Assembly (NCBI GenBank): GCA_964580575.1
Contig: CAZOLJ010000057.1
Location: forward strand, 1-31,166
Source: CAVPDE01 sp964580575
GTDB lineage: Bacteria > Desulfobacterota > DSM-4660 > Desulfatiglandales > HGW-15
DNA: 31,166 nt
Reading direction: 5' to 3'
Both the position numbers and the translations under genes were made by a program. Positions 25,771 through 31,166 of this stretch are shown here, one piece after another; the first letter of the stretch is position 1; each line of letters opens with the position of its first letter. The notes below the pieces were generated by a model that saw only the letters and a program-made list of their open reading frames with translations, ran no database searches and was not told the origin of the DNA.

Positions 25771-25875
25771 AGTATGGGTTCTTCCTCATCGCGCAAATTC
25801 GCCATTGTGCCAAATGGTCAAGCCGAGGAAGACTGTGGGGGGGATCGGCTGCCTATCGTTTCCATCAAAAGCGAT

Positions 25876-26358
25876 TCAAGATTCGGGTCGTTCCTGCGGA
25901 CACAAGAGAAAACGTAAAAGTTTACCATTATCTACGTCGCATACGAAACCGAGGGAAAAGAACAGGCGCTGGCTTGTCGCGTTGCAGCGTTTGATTTCCG
26001 CGAGTAGAGATGCCTCAGGATGCTCGTAAAAGAAGTACCTCAGCGCCCTGTCTAGAAAGAGCCTCGCCAGCCCCCTGCCGCGAAATTCAGGGGCGATTAC
26101 GATGTTCGTCTCCCAAAGCTTCTCGCGCTTTCTGTCAAAGCGCACCATGCCAACCTTTTTGTCTAAATGAATGCCTATAAGCAAAATGCGTCCTGGGTCT
26201 TTCAATGCTCTGGAAAACCACACTTTGTGTTGTTCCTCCCCGATAACGGCTCCGTTTCGGGACATGAAACGCGTGTCGGCGTCGTTCCTCCAGCGTAAAA
26301 TCTCTACAGCATCATCAGGTCTTGCCAGACGTATATCAAGCATGCCAAACGTGTTCAT
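25876..26358 (-). CDS. GNAT family N-acetyltransferase (PseH-like)
   Basis: 160 residues. LRLARPDDAVEILRWRND-type start, a central LIGIHLDKKVGMVRFDR strand pair, and NIVIAPEFRGRGLARLFL, whose R-G-R-G-L-A loop (93-98) is the acetyl-CoA pyrophosphate-binding motif. AEIKRCNATSQRLFFSLGF completes motif B. The WRND and S-R-N-G elements are shared with PseH and other transferases acting on UDP-4-amino sugars. It is encoded 45 nt after the PseC-like aminotransferase, so N-acetylation of the 4-amino group made by that enzyme is the natural reading. ATG at 26358 (or 26343, beginning MLDIRLARP, a more typical family start); neither has a strong ribosome-binding site. Confidence 0.84.
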   Translation of the reverse strand: MNTFGMLDIRLARPDDAVEILRWRNDADTRFMSRNGAVIGEEQHKVWFSRALKDPGRILLIGIHLDKKVGMVRFDRKREKLWETNIVIAPEFRGRGLARLFLDRALRYFFYEHPEASLLAEIKRCNATSQRLFFSLGFVCDVDNGKLLRFLLCPQERPES

Positions 26359-26403
26359 TTAGGAGACCGCTATTTCACCTCTGGGACCAACAGAAGCTGC
26401 GAT

Positions 26404-27594
26404 CTATCGGCGGTATGCATTCCACACCTTGGTTAGAGCCGCCACCACATCCTCGACATCCTGGTCGGCCATGTCCGGGTACAGAGGCAAGCTCAACAGT
26501 CGTTCGTACTCGCTTTCCGCAACGGGCCATTGGCCGCGTCTGTAGCCGATGTTGGCGTAGTGGGTCATCCACGGGATGGGGATGTAGTGAACATTGACGC
26601 CTATATTCTCAGCACGTAGCGCGGCAAATACCTCGGCTCTGGATACGGTCAAGGTCTCAGGGTTGAGCCTTACGACATAGAGGTGCCAGGCGGAAGCGCA
26701 ACCGGGACGCTCTTCCGGCAGCTGAATCATCGGCAATGATCCCAGATTACGGTGGTATGTCTCGACGATGGTTCGCCGGCGCGCAAGCCACCGGTCCAGT
26801 TTGCTAAGCTGACTGATGCCCAGTGCGCAGTTGATGTCAGGGATACGATAGTTGAAACCGAGTGTTATTACATCATATTCCCAGGAATTTCTCAGGCCGC
26901 GGGCATGAAAGTCGAGGTCAATTCCGTGGTGGCGGAAGGAGAGCATCTCCTTTGCCAAGTTATCGTCATCGGTTAGCACCGCGCCGCCTTCTCCTGTGGT
27001 GATGTGCTTCACCGGATGGAAGCTCAAGGTGGTGAAACGCTGCAACGTGCCAACGCGGTGAGACTCGTAAGTGGCGCCCAAGGAGTGCGCCGCGTCTTCG
27101 ATAACCGGAATACGGTAGCGATCCCCCAGTACCTTCAGGGAGGCATGGTCGCAGGGATGCCCTGCAAAATCGACTGCTATGACAGCGCGCGTCTTTGGGG
27201 TGATTTTGCGCTCGACATCGTCAGGTTCGATGTTCAGGGTATCTAGGCACAGGTCTGCAAAGACAGGAATTCCCCCCTGGTGCAGGATGCAGTTGGCGCT
27301 GGCGACAAACGAAATGGCCGGCACGATCACTTCATCCCCGACCCGAATGCCTGCAGCCCATGCGGCTGCGTGCAGGGCCGCAGTGCCCGTGTTCACTGCC
27401 ACCGCACACTTTGATCCTGTATAGTCGCAAAGAGCTTTTTCAAAGGCGGCCACAGCCGGTCCGGTGGTCAGCCAGTCGCTGCGGAGGACCTCGTCAACGG
27501 CACGGCGATCCGCCTCGTCCACGCTTTGTGCCGCGTATCGGAGCATCGACTTCCGGACGGGTTGTCCACCGTTCAGCGCCAACATTGGTGCCAT
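26404..27594 (-). CDS. PseC-like DegT/DnrJ sugar-nucleotide aminotransferase
   Basis: 396 residues, a fold-type I PLP enzyme. NTGTAAL (68-74) binds the cofactor phosphate, EDAAHSLGA (166-174) supplies its Asp, and the Schiff-base Lys196 lies in SFHPVKHITTGEGG. That last motif is characteristic of PseC, which aminates C4 of UDP-2-acetamido-2,6-dideoxy-beta-L-arabino-4-hexulose in pseudaminic acid synthesis. DFAGHPCD and FNYRIPDINCALG fit as well. No PseB, PseG, PseI or PseF is in the window, so the end product may simply be a UDP-4-amino- or 4-acetamido-sugar used as such. The ATG at 27594 has AGGAG with 8-nt spacing. The gene follows the accessory patch and may have its own promoter in 27600-27811. 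Confidence 0.88.
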   Translation of the reverse strand: MAPMLALNGGQPVRKSMLRYAAQSVDEADRRAVDEVLRSDWLTTGPAVAAFEKALCDYTGSKCAVAVNTGTAALHAAAWAAGIRVGDEVIVPAISFVASANCILHQGGIPVFADLCLDTLNIEPDDVERKITPKTRAVIAVDFAGHPCDHASLKVLGDRYRIPVIEDAAHSLGATYESHRVGTLQRFTTLSFHPVKHITTGEGGAVLTDDDNLAKEMLSFRHHGIDLDFHARGLRNSWEYDVITLGFNYRIPDINCALGISQLSKLDRWLARRRTIVETYHRNLGSLPMIQLPEERPGCASAWHLYVVRLNPETLTVSRAEVFAALRAENIGVNVHYIPIPWMTHYANIGYRRGQWPVAESEYERLLSLPLYPDMADQDVEDVVAALTKVWNAYRR

Positions 27595-27811
27595 CGGGGT
27601 ATCTCCTAGAATTTTGTTCGGTTCAAAATGCTTACTTCCTTACCACGGCTAATCGAGCAGAAGGGCACTTCTCTAAGAAATTATCAGGAGTCTCCTTCCT
27701 TTTATCACTGATGGATCCGAAAACGCTTAGCGCATCAGTATTTGAAACCAAGTTTCCTCATCAGCATCCAGAGCCGACGACTGCTACCTGCACATTTTTC
27801 CCATATCTGAA
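27595..27811. other. Intergenic stretch before the pseC-like gene
   Basis: About 217 nt between the pseC-like ATG and the nearest degenerate epimerase end. Apart from the ribosome-binding site at 27603-27607 it holds a short perfect palindrome, AGGAGTCTCCT (27686-27696). No convincing sigma-70 promoter, hairpin terminator or gene was recognised on either strand. Confidence 0.4.
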
Positions 27812-27992
27812 CTATTCTTTAAAATAATCGATGACGCCCTGGATCATGGCTTCGAGATCGTACTTCGGCTCGAACCTGATGAGCTTCCGGATCTTCGTGA
27901 TGTTCGGGCGGCGCCTGCGCATGTCCTCGCAGCCAGGTGCATAGGCTTTCTCATAGGAAACGTGCTCGATCATGGAAGGGCTGCACGTCATT
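27812..27992 (-). pseudogene. Degenerate 3' end of the sugar epimerase (copy C)
   Basis: On the minus strand these 181 nt encode, in one frame and down to a TAG stop, a peptide matching the last 60 residues of the epimerase at 30522-31166: EHVSYEKAYAPGCEDMRRR, then KIRKLIRFEPKYDLEAMIQ and VIDYFKE. The match to 30522-30702 is ungapped. There is no upstream Rossmann part: the frame meets a TAA about 10 codons before the match begins. By eye it is closer to copy B (12 differences in 141 nt) than to the intact gene. It is a gene fragment, not a gene. Confidence 0.85.
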
Positions 27993-28186
27993 CTACTGTT
28001 TCGCCCTTCTTAGCCTGTTCCAAGAGTCTCAAATCCAGCTTGTCTGACTCTCGGTTTGTGGTTTTCTTTGCGCGAATCAGATCGTAGGATCTTCTCCATA
28101 GATCTCTGTAATCTGTATTTGCTCGCCTTTCTTATTCCGGAACGCAGGCGGGAGTCAACCCACGTGGCGGCCTTGATCATGGGATT
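27993..28186 (-). pseudogene. Unidentified 3' coding fragment in a gene-poor stretch
   Basis: Between copy C and the nucleotidyltransferase gene, the minus strand around 27998-28135 reads plausibly as the end of a protein: NTDYRDLWRRSYDLIRAK, then TTNRESDKLDLRLLEQAK and KGETVE, before a TGA. There is no start, since a TAA lies just upstream of it. The composition (charged, helical) would suit an antitoxin or small toxin tail, but I recognise no family and chance is possible. Confidence 0.3.
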
Positions 28187-28756
28187 TCACTTGCCCACCA
28201 AGCTTTCTGCTTTTCTCCATTCCTTTTCTAGAGAGTACTGTCTGACCCATTCTTCCAGCAACGGGTAATCGATCTGATCTGAAGAAAGCGCCACCATGCC
28301 TGCTATATCCTTCAGATGTTTCTCGGACCCGCCTTCTCGATAGTATTGAAGCTTTCGAATCATCACATACTCTGGAGGAGCCACCCACACTTGCTCACTT
28401 TCGATGGCTATCTGTTTTCTGTGCGATAATGCCCATCGGTGAAGTTCATCTTCGCCTGCAAGAAAGATATCCGCTTTTGTTCCTGATACATGATGGATAA
28501 GATTGAAGTGTCCACGGTAGGGCCTCCTAATCTCGATTTTCAAAACCTCGGGCGGGGGGCAGTAAAACTCGGTGGGCGGGAACGCCGCGGCAAAACCGGC
28601 GATATCCTCGACTTTCAAAAAGACAACAAGGTCTAAATCGTTTGTCAGACGTGGCTCTCCATAGATGATAGATGCTGTTGCCCCGGTAACCACATAGGGG
28701 ACCTCCAGCCTATTCAGTGGGCCTACAAAACTTTCTAGAAGACTAGGTTGTGGCAT
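28187..28756 (-). CDS. Nucleotidyltransferase-fold protein, AbiEii-like
   Basis: 189 residues. PYVVTGATASIIYGEPRLTNDLDLVV contains the polymerase-beta-type nucleotidyltransferase core: a small-residue helix start (TGATAS) and the metal-binding D40-x-D42. DIFLAGEDELHRWALSHRK and PPEYVMIRKLQYYREGGSEKHLKDIAGM are typical of the DUF6036/AbiEii-like branch. These proteins are usually found as toxins or partners in two-gene systems. Here the partner is the 61-residue protein encoded directly upstream, with a 14-nt overlap. The ATG is at 28756. No HEPN or AbiEi-like HTH partner is adjacent to it. Possible roles are a toxin-antitoxin or phage-defence pair; the activity is not proved. Confidence 0.78.
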   Translation of the reverse strand: MPQPSLLESFVGPLNRLEVPYVVTGATASIIYGEPRLTNDLDLVVFLKVEDIAGFAAAFPPTEFYCPPPEVLKIEIRRPYRGHFNLIHHVSGTKADIFLAGEDELHRWALSHRKQIAIESEQVWVAPPEYVMIRKLQYYREGGSEKHLKDIAGMVALSSDQIDYPLLEEWVRQYSLEKEWRKAESLVGK

Positions 28757-28928
28757 AAAGGAAGATCTCTCTGACCTTTTCCTGGATTTCCTTCTCAGAC
28801 CAGTCCGGGTGCTGCTCTCTAAGGCCCGCCGCTTTCAGTGCTCGGGCGCATTCATAGAGATTCGCTGCAATCATCAGCTTCTGTTCGGGCGTCATGGATT
28901 GATAAATGCGTTTTTGCTCGGGATGCAC
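28743..28928 (-). CDS. Small helical protein, predicted partner of the nucleotidyltransferase
   Basis: 61 residues starting with GTG at 28928 (GGAG 6 nt upstream). Two helices are likely: KRIYQSMTPEQKLMIAANLY and ECARALKAAGLREQHPDW, followed by SEKEIQEKVREIFLYATT. The pattern of a short M(T/S)PEQ helix, an ALKAAGLRxxHPDWSExEI turn and a C-terminal VREI resembles small proteins that I recall as common upstream of nucleotidyltransferase genes in many environmental bacteria; I know no named function. Its last 14 nt overlap the nucleotidyltransferase gene. The first half of the gene is repeated as a broken copy at 30414-30507, so the gene is older than the surrounding rearrangement. Confidence 0.65.
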   Translation of the reverse strand: MHPEQKRIYQSMTPEQKLMIAANLYECARALKAAGLREQHPDWSEKEIQEKVREIFLYATT

Positions 28929-29087
28929 AGGAGACTCCAGATTGGCCTATTCCTTGAAGTGATCGATCACGCCCTGGATCATGGCTTCGAGATCGCACTT
29001 CGGCTCGAACCTGATGAGTTTTCGGATCTTCTCGATGTGCGGGCGGCGACTGCGCATGTCCTCGCAGCCAGGTGCATAGGCTTTCTC
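28839..29087 (-). repeat. Direct repeat, copy B (matches 30414-30662)
   Basis: A 249-nt segment matching 30414-30662 with a constant offset of 1575 nt and no gaps. It contains the epimerase 3' end, its stop, the short spacer and the first half of the 61-residue gene. By eye the spacer/61-residue part differs at about 7 of 108 positions and the epimerase part at about 25 of 141. Confidence 0.85.
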
Positions 29088-29099
29088 GTGAGGGCCACG
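28947..29099 (-). pseudogene. Degenerate 3' end of the sugar epimerase (copy B)
   Basis: The minus strand reads HEKAYAPGCEDMRSRRP, then EKIRKLIRFEPKCDLEAMIQ and VIDHFKE before a TAG at 28947-28949, matching the end of the epimerase at 30522-31166. The match fades at 29088-29099 exactly where the HEPN gene ends (its stop is 29100-29102). So the fragment is fused to the MNT-HEPN module on one side and leads into the 61-residue gene on the other. Shared residues (AYAPGCED, LIRFEP) group it with copy C rather than with the intact gene (AYGPGFED, LIGFEP). Confidence 0.85.
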
Positions 29100-29558
29100 C
29101 TAAAGGACATTGTCTGCTGTCTCCGGATGCTCCCGGATCCACCCAAGGATCGCCTCGCAGACATGCTCGACTTCTGAATGTCGGAGGCTACAAAGCGCAT
29201 AGAGTTCCTCCTGGGACACCTCATGATAGAAGTGCACCAGCCGGTTCCTATATCCCGCCATTTTCCTGAGTAGAGCGCCATCCTGCTCCGACAGAACGCC
29301 TACCCTGCCAAGTTCCTCTGCCACCTCCTTGTATTCGGCAGGAGCCGAGGCAAATCCCTTTGCCAGAATATGTCTACCCAGATCCAGCAAGGCCTCTAAA
29401 GCGCGCCTCAAATAGGATTCCGCCGCCGCCGGAGTTCTTGGATCGCTCGTAAACTGCTCATAGCTGGAAAGCGGTAGACTTCGAACCCCGGCAACCATCT
29501 TGCGAACCCAGGCCACCCTCTCGGCAACGATGACAGTGCGGATCTTTGCGGCGTTCAT
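29100..29558 (-). CDS. hepT: HEPN domain toxin, HepT-like
   Basis: 152 residues, all-helical, of the DUF86 type. The defining RNase-type motif R-x4-H-x-Y is present as RNRLVHFY (R104, H109, Y111), preceded by LRKMAGY. HepT proteins are ribonuclease-like toxins. In Shewanella, the MntA partner silences HepT by AMPylating the Tyr of this motif. The ATG at 29558 overlaps the stop of the MNT gene as ATGA. The C-terminal part (WIREHPETADNVL) ends directly at the epimerase fragment copy B, so the last residues could have been altered at a junction, though the protein looks full length. Confidence 0.87.
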   Translation of the reverse strand: MNAAKIRTVIVAERVAWVRKMVAGVRSLPLSSYEQFTSDPRTPAAAESYLRRALEALLDLGRHILAKGFASAPAEYKEVAEELGRVGVLSEQDGALLRKMAGYRNRLVHFYHEVSQEELYALCSLRHSEVEHVCEAILGWIREHPETADNVL

Positions 29559-30025
29559 CGAGCTCCTTCCTCCATAATCATCCGAATGCGCTCTTTCTTG
29601 AAAGGAATCAGGTCACCTGCCCGCCCCAAGAGATAGAGTTCATGACGGGCCTGCTGGTCCGGGTCCTCCGCGTACAAAAGCTCCCCTCTGATGATATCTA
29701 CGGCCAGGAACGGATCCGTTTCCTGAAGGATGACCAGGTCGACGCGGGATACCTTCAACAGATCTTCAATTTCAAGCGCCAGTCTTGCGCGCTCCGAAGG
29801 ACCAAGCGTAAGACCAAGCTTGTTTCTCACCCCGATGTCAACGTCTGATCTAGGATAAGCGGCGGAAGGTTTTTTTCCAGTCATCCGTGCCGCTACCTCT
29901 TTCGCTCGGCTCCCAAAAGCGTAAACCTCCTCCAAGCCATAGCGGAGTGCAATATCCTTGAGTCTGTGTTGGATGGCGGAGCCCGATTCCTCATTCCCCC
30001 GCTTTTTAAGTACTCCCTTTGACAT
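29555..30025 (-). CDS. mntA: MNT-type nucleotidyltransferase antitoxin, MntA-like
   Basis: 156 residues. The minimal nucleotidyltransferase signature is complete: VYAFGSRAKE (GSR at 38-40), SDVDIGV (D61, D63) and the third acid in SRVDLVIL (D96). An insert between GSR and DVD (AARMTGKKPSAAYPR) is longer than in the shortest family members. MNT proteins neutralise HEPN toxins by adenylylation; here the HEPN gene follows with an ATGA overlap. I chose the ATG at 30025 because AAGGTG (30035-30040) lies 9 nt upstream; the frame is also open to a GTG at 30037 that touches that site. Confidence 0.87.
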   Translation of the reverse strand: MSKGVLKKRGNEESGSAIQHRLKDIALRYGLEEVYAFGSRAKEVAARMTGKKPSAAYPRSDVDIGVRNKLGLTLGPSERARLALEIEDLLKVSRVDLVILQETDPFLAVDIIRGELLYAEDPDQQARHELYLLGRAGDLIPFKKERIRMIMEEGAR

Positions 30026-30034
30026 TTTGCCAAA

Positions 30035-30040
30035 CACCTT
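30035..30040 (-). promoter_or_regulatory. Ribosome-binding site deciding the mntA start
   Basis: AAGGTG on the minus strand, 9 nt before the ATG at 30025. The alternative GTG start at 30037 lies within this motif, so the ATG is preferred. Confidence 0.5.
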
Positions 30041-30102
30041 AGAAGCTTCGCTCAGTCGTCAATCATTACCTATCCGCGCCTCAGGGTCTCGGAAGTCAGC
30101 AG

Positions 30103-30255
30103 TCAATGAATTCTTGCTCCTGAGCCGCTGGAGCCGATTCTTCTCCTGCTCATCTTCGTGGTCCGCCTGAGTCGCACGTTGGTTTTCCTATTGTCTGAAA
30201 AGGACTCCCTAAAGTAGAGCTTCACCAAAGCGCTTGTGTCTAGATATAGGATCAT
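30103..30255 (-). pseudogene. VapC/PIN toxin remnant
   Basis: From the ATG at 30255 the minus strand reads MILYLDTSALVKLYFRES, the unmistakable first strand and helix of a VapC-type PIN domain with its first catalytic Asp. After about 22 residues the similarity ends, and an Arg/Ser-rich stretch without PIN features runs to a TGA at 30103. A full PIN domain has about 130 residues, with three more acidic positions. Another frame over 30059-30185 gives a plausible charged C-terminus (QADHEDEQEKNRLQRLRSK, ending ARIGND), which may belong to a second lost gene. Confidence 0.7.
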
Positions 30256-30262
30256 CAGTCCT

Positions 30263-30413
30263 TCACCGGCGATCCTCGACCACCATTTTCGAAACGGGCT
30301 TTCCCGACACCTTCAATGGAGCATGGCGCTCCTTGAGGATACTCCGGTTCGGCAACGCAATCAGCCCCTTCCGGATAAGTGGACCAAGAGCGGCGAGTAT
30401 AGTCTTATTCCCT
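30263..30413 (-). pseudogene. Phd/YefM-type antitoxin remnant
   Basis: The minus strand encodes LAALGPLIRKGLIALPNR, then HAPLKVSGKPVSKMVVEDRR and a TGA at 30263-30265. The ending GKPVS-x-MV-x-EDRR is typical of VapC-linked Phd/YefM antitoxins, and the VapC start lies 7 nt further on. The DNA-binding N-terminal half is missing. At 30413/30414 the sequence switches abruptly to the broken 61-residue gene. Confidence 0.7.
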
Positions 30414-30507
30414 TGCTCGGGCGCATTCATAGAGATTCGCTGCAATCATCAGTTTCTGTTCGGGCGTCATGGATTGGTAAATACGTTTTTGTTCGGGATG
30501 CACAGGA
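30414..30507 (-). pseudogene. Broken copy of the 61-residue small protein gene
   Basis: The minus strand from a GTG at about 30503 reads HPEQKRIYQSMTPEQKLMI and AANLYECARA, nearly the same as the intact gene at 28743-28928. It then stops being alike and ends after two more codons. The break coincides with the start of the antitoxin remnant. It follows the epimerase stop by about 20 nt, just as the intact gene follows epimerase fragment copy B. Confidence 0.75.
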
Positions 30508-30662
30508 GACTCTACAGTGGCCTATTCTTTGAAAAAATCGATGACGCTCTGAATCATCGCTTCCAGATCATGCTTCGGCTCGAATCCGATGAGCTTGCGG
30601 ATCTTCCCGATGTTCGGGCAACGCCTGCGCATGTCCTCGAAACCAGGGCCATAGGCTTTCTC
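30414..30662 (-). repeat. Direct repeat, copy A (matches 28839-29087)
   Basis: The counterpart of the 249-nt repeat at 28839-29087. It covers the end of the intact epimerase gene, the spacer and the start of the small-protein gene. The epimerase part also matches 27812-27992 over 181 nt, up to 30702. Confidence 0.85.
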
Positions 30663-31166
30663 ATAGGAAACGTGCTCGATGGTCGAACTGCTGCGCGTCA
30701 TTTTCTTCACCTTTTCCGCCAGTTCGTTGATGGTCACTTCTTTGTCGTTTCCCACATTGAACACGTCCCCTTCAGCAGCGGGCTCGCTCATCAAGCCGGT
30801 GATCGCTTCGACCACATCCCGAACGTGGGTGAAGCTTCGGGTTTGGTCTCCATCTCCATACACGGTAATCGGCTTGCCGAGAAGAGCACTTTGCACGAAG
30901 TTGGGAAGCACCATGCCGTACTGACCGGTCTGGCGGGGCCCCACGGTGTTAAAAAGCCGGCCGATGACCACGGGCAGCTTCTTCTCGTCAAAATAGGCCA
31001 GAGCCAGGAACTCATCCAGCGTTTTGGAGCAGGCGTACGCCCATCGCCGCTTCTTGACCGAGCCCATGACTCGATTGTCATCCTCGGCCAGGGTGTGCTC
31101 CATGTGATTGCCGTAGATCTCGGAGGTGGAGGTGATGAAAACCTTTTTCTTGAAGCGATTGGCCAG
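30522..31166 (-). CDS. NAD-dependent sugar-nucleotide epimerase/dehydratase, C-terminal part (cut by window edge)
   Basis: 215 residues, lacking the N-terminus beyond the right edge. STSEIYGNH and the catalytic Y-ACS-K (in WAYACSKTLDEF) mark an extended SDR. GRLFNTVGPRQTGQYGMVLP, YGDGDQTRSFTHVRDV and VFNVGNDKEVTINEL are hallmarks of the GalE/UDP-glucuronate decarboxylase-like group. The exact substrate cannot be fixed without the first part. It probably supplies a UDP-sugar for the locus. Its 3' end is the source or sister of the two fragments at 28947 and 27812. The frame has no internal start that matters: it is open from 31166. Confidence 0.87.
   Translation of the reverse strand: MANRFKKKVFITSTSEIYGNHMEHTLAEDDNRVMGSVKKRRWAYACSKTLDEFLALAYFDEKKLPVVIGRLFNTVGPRQTGQYGMVLPNFVQSALLGKPITVYGDGDQTRSFTHVRDVVEAITGLMSEPAAEGDVFNVGNDKEVTINELAEKVKKMTRSSSTIEHVSYEKAYGPGFEDMRRRCPNIGKIRKLIGFEPKHDLEAMIQSVIDFFKE

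Noticed and set aside
27686..27696. Palindrome AGGAGTCTCCT as a terminator or operator
   Set aside because: The stem is only five pairs with a one-base centre, no T run follows, and similar AGGAG/CTCCT words occur at ribosome-binding sites nearby.
27360..27827. A 155-codon plus-strand frame and other plus-strand frames of 60-170 codons
   Set aside because: They lie opposite strong minus-strand genes or repeats, have low-complexity Arg/Ser/Pro-rich products, and match no family that I recognise.
28839..30662. Repeats as an insertion sequence or CRISPR array
   Set aside because: There are only two to three long coding repeats at irregular spacing, without transposase, terminal inverted repeats or spacers.

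Overview
The window is a dense surface-polysaccharide (O-antigen or capsule type) biosynthesis locus of a Gram-negative-type bacterium. Every convincing gene lies on the minus strand, so transcription runs from high to low coordinates. Wzm/Wzt export genes, several GTG/TTG starts, and MNT-HEPN and Phd/VapC-type toxin-antitoxin (TA) material suggest an environmental bacterium, perhaps Desulfobacterota or Nitrospirota. That placement is a guess: there is no marker gene here. Both ends cut a gene. The right edge holds the 3' part of an NAD-dependent sugar epimerase, and the left edge holds the 5' part of gmd.

In transcription order: (1) 31166-30522, the epimerase. (2) 30521-27600, an accessory patch with a VapBC-like remnant, an intact MNT-HEPN pair, a 61-residue protein plus nucleotidyltransferase pair, and two extra degenerate copies of the epimerase 3' end. 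(3) 27594-21670, a PseC-like aminotransferase, a GNAT acetyltransferase, a zinc-ribbon methyltransferase, and a probable lipid-linked sugar module (DPM1-like GT2, DUF2304 protein, small membrane protein, large GT-C-like membrane protein). (4) 21685-20064, a GT2 frameshifted at its 3' end and a GT4 remnant that lacks its N-terminal domain and has an in-frame amber stop. (5) 19920-17799, the exporter permease Wzm and ATPase Wzt, the latter with a C-terminal substrate-recognition domain. (6) 17780-3590, a long run of methyltransferases, glycosyltransferases and an AsnB-type amidotransferase. (7) 3593-454, a three-gene set for UDP-2-acetamido-2,6-dideoxy-L-hexoses (FnlA/WbvB-like, RmlD/WbvR-like, FnlC/WbvD-like), next to a WbuB-like transferase, then gmd.

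Inferred working model: sugar-nucleotide enzymes supply 6-deoxy-L-HexNAc, a GDP-6-deoxyhexose and probably a 4-amino/4-acetamido sugar. About seven intact soluble glycosyltransferases assemble a glycan on a lipid carrier. Methyltransferases and AsnB decorate or cap it, and Wzm/Wzt exports it. The GT2/DUF2304/GT-C module may add a further residue on the far side of the membrane. Many genes overlap by 4-50 nt, often as ATGA, which implies translational coupling over long stretches.

The least ordinary part is 27.6-30.7 kb. There the 3' end of the epimerase occurs three times and the copies are interleaved with toxin-antitoxin-like genes. I found no tRNA, rRNA, CRISPR array, transposase or convincing intrinsic terminator.
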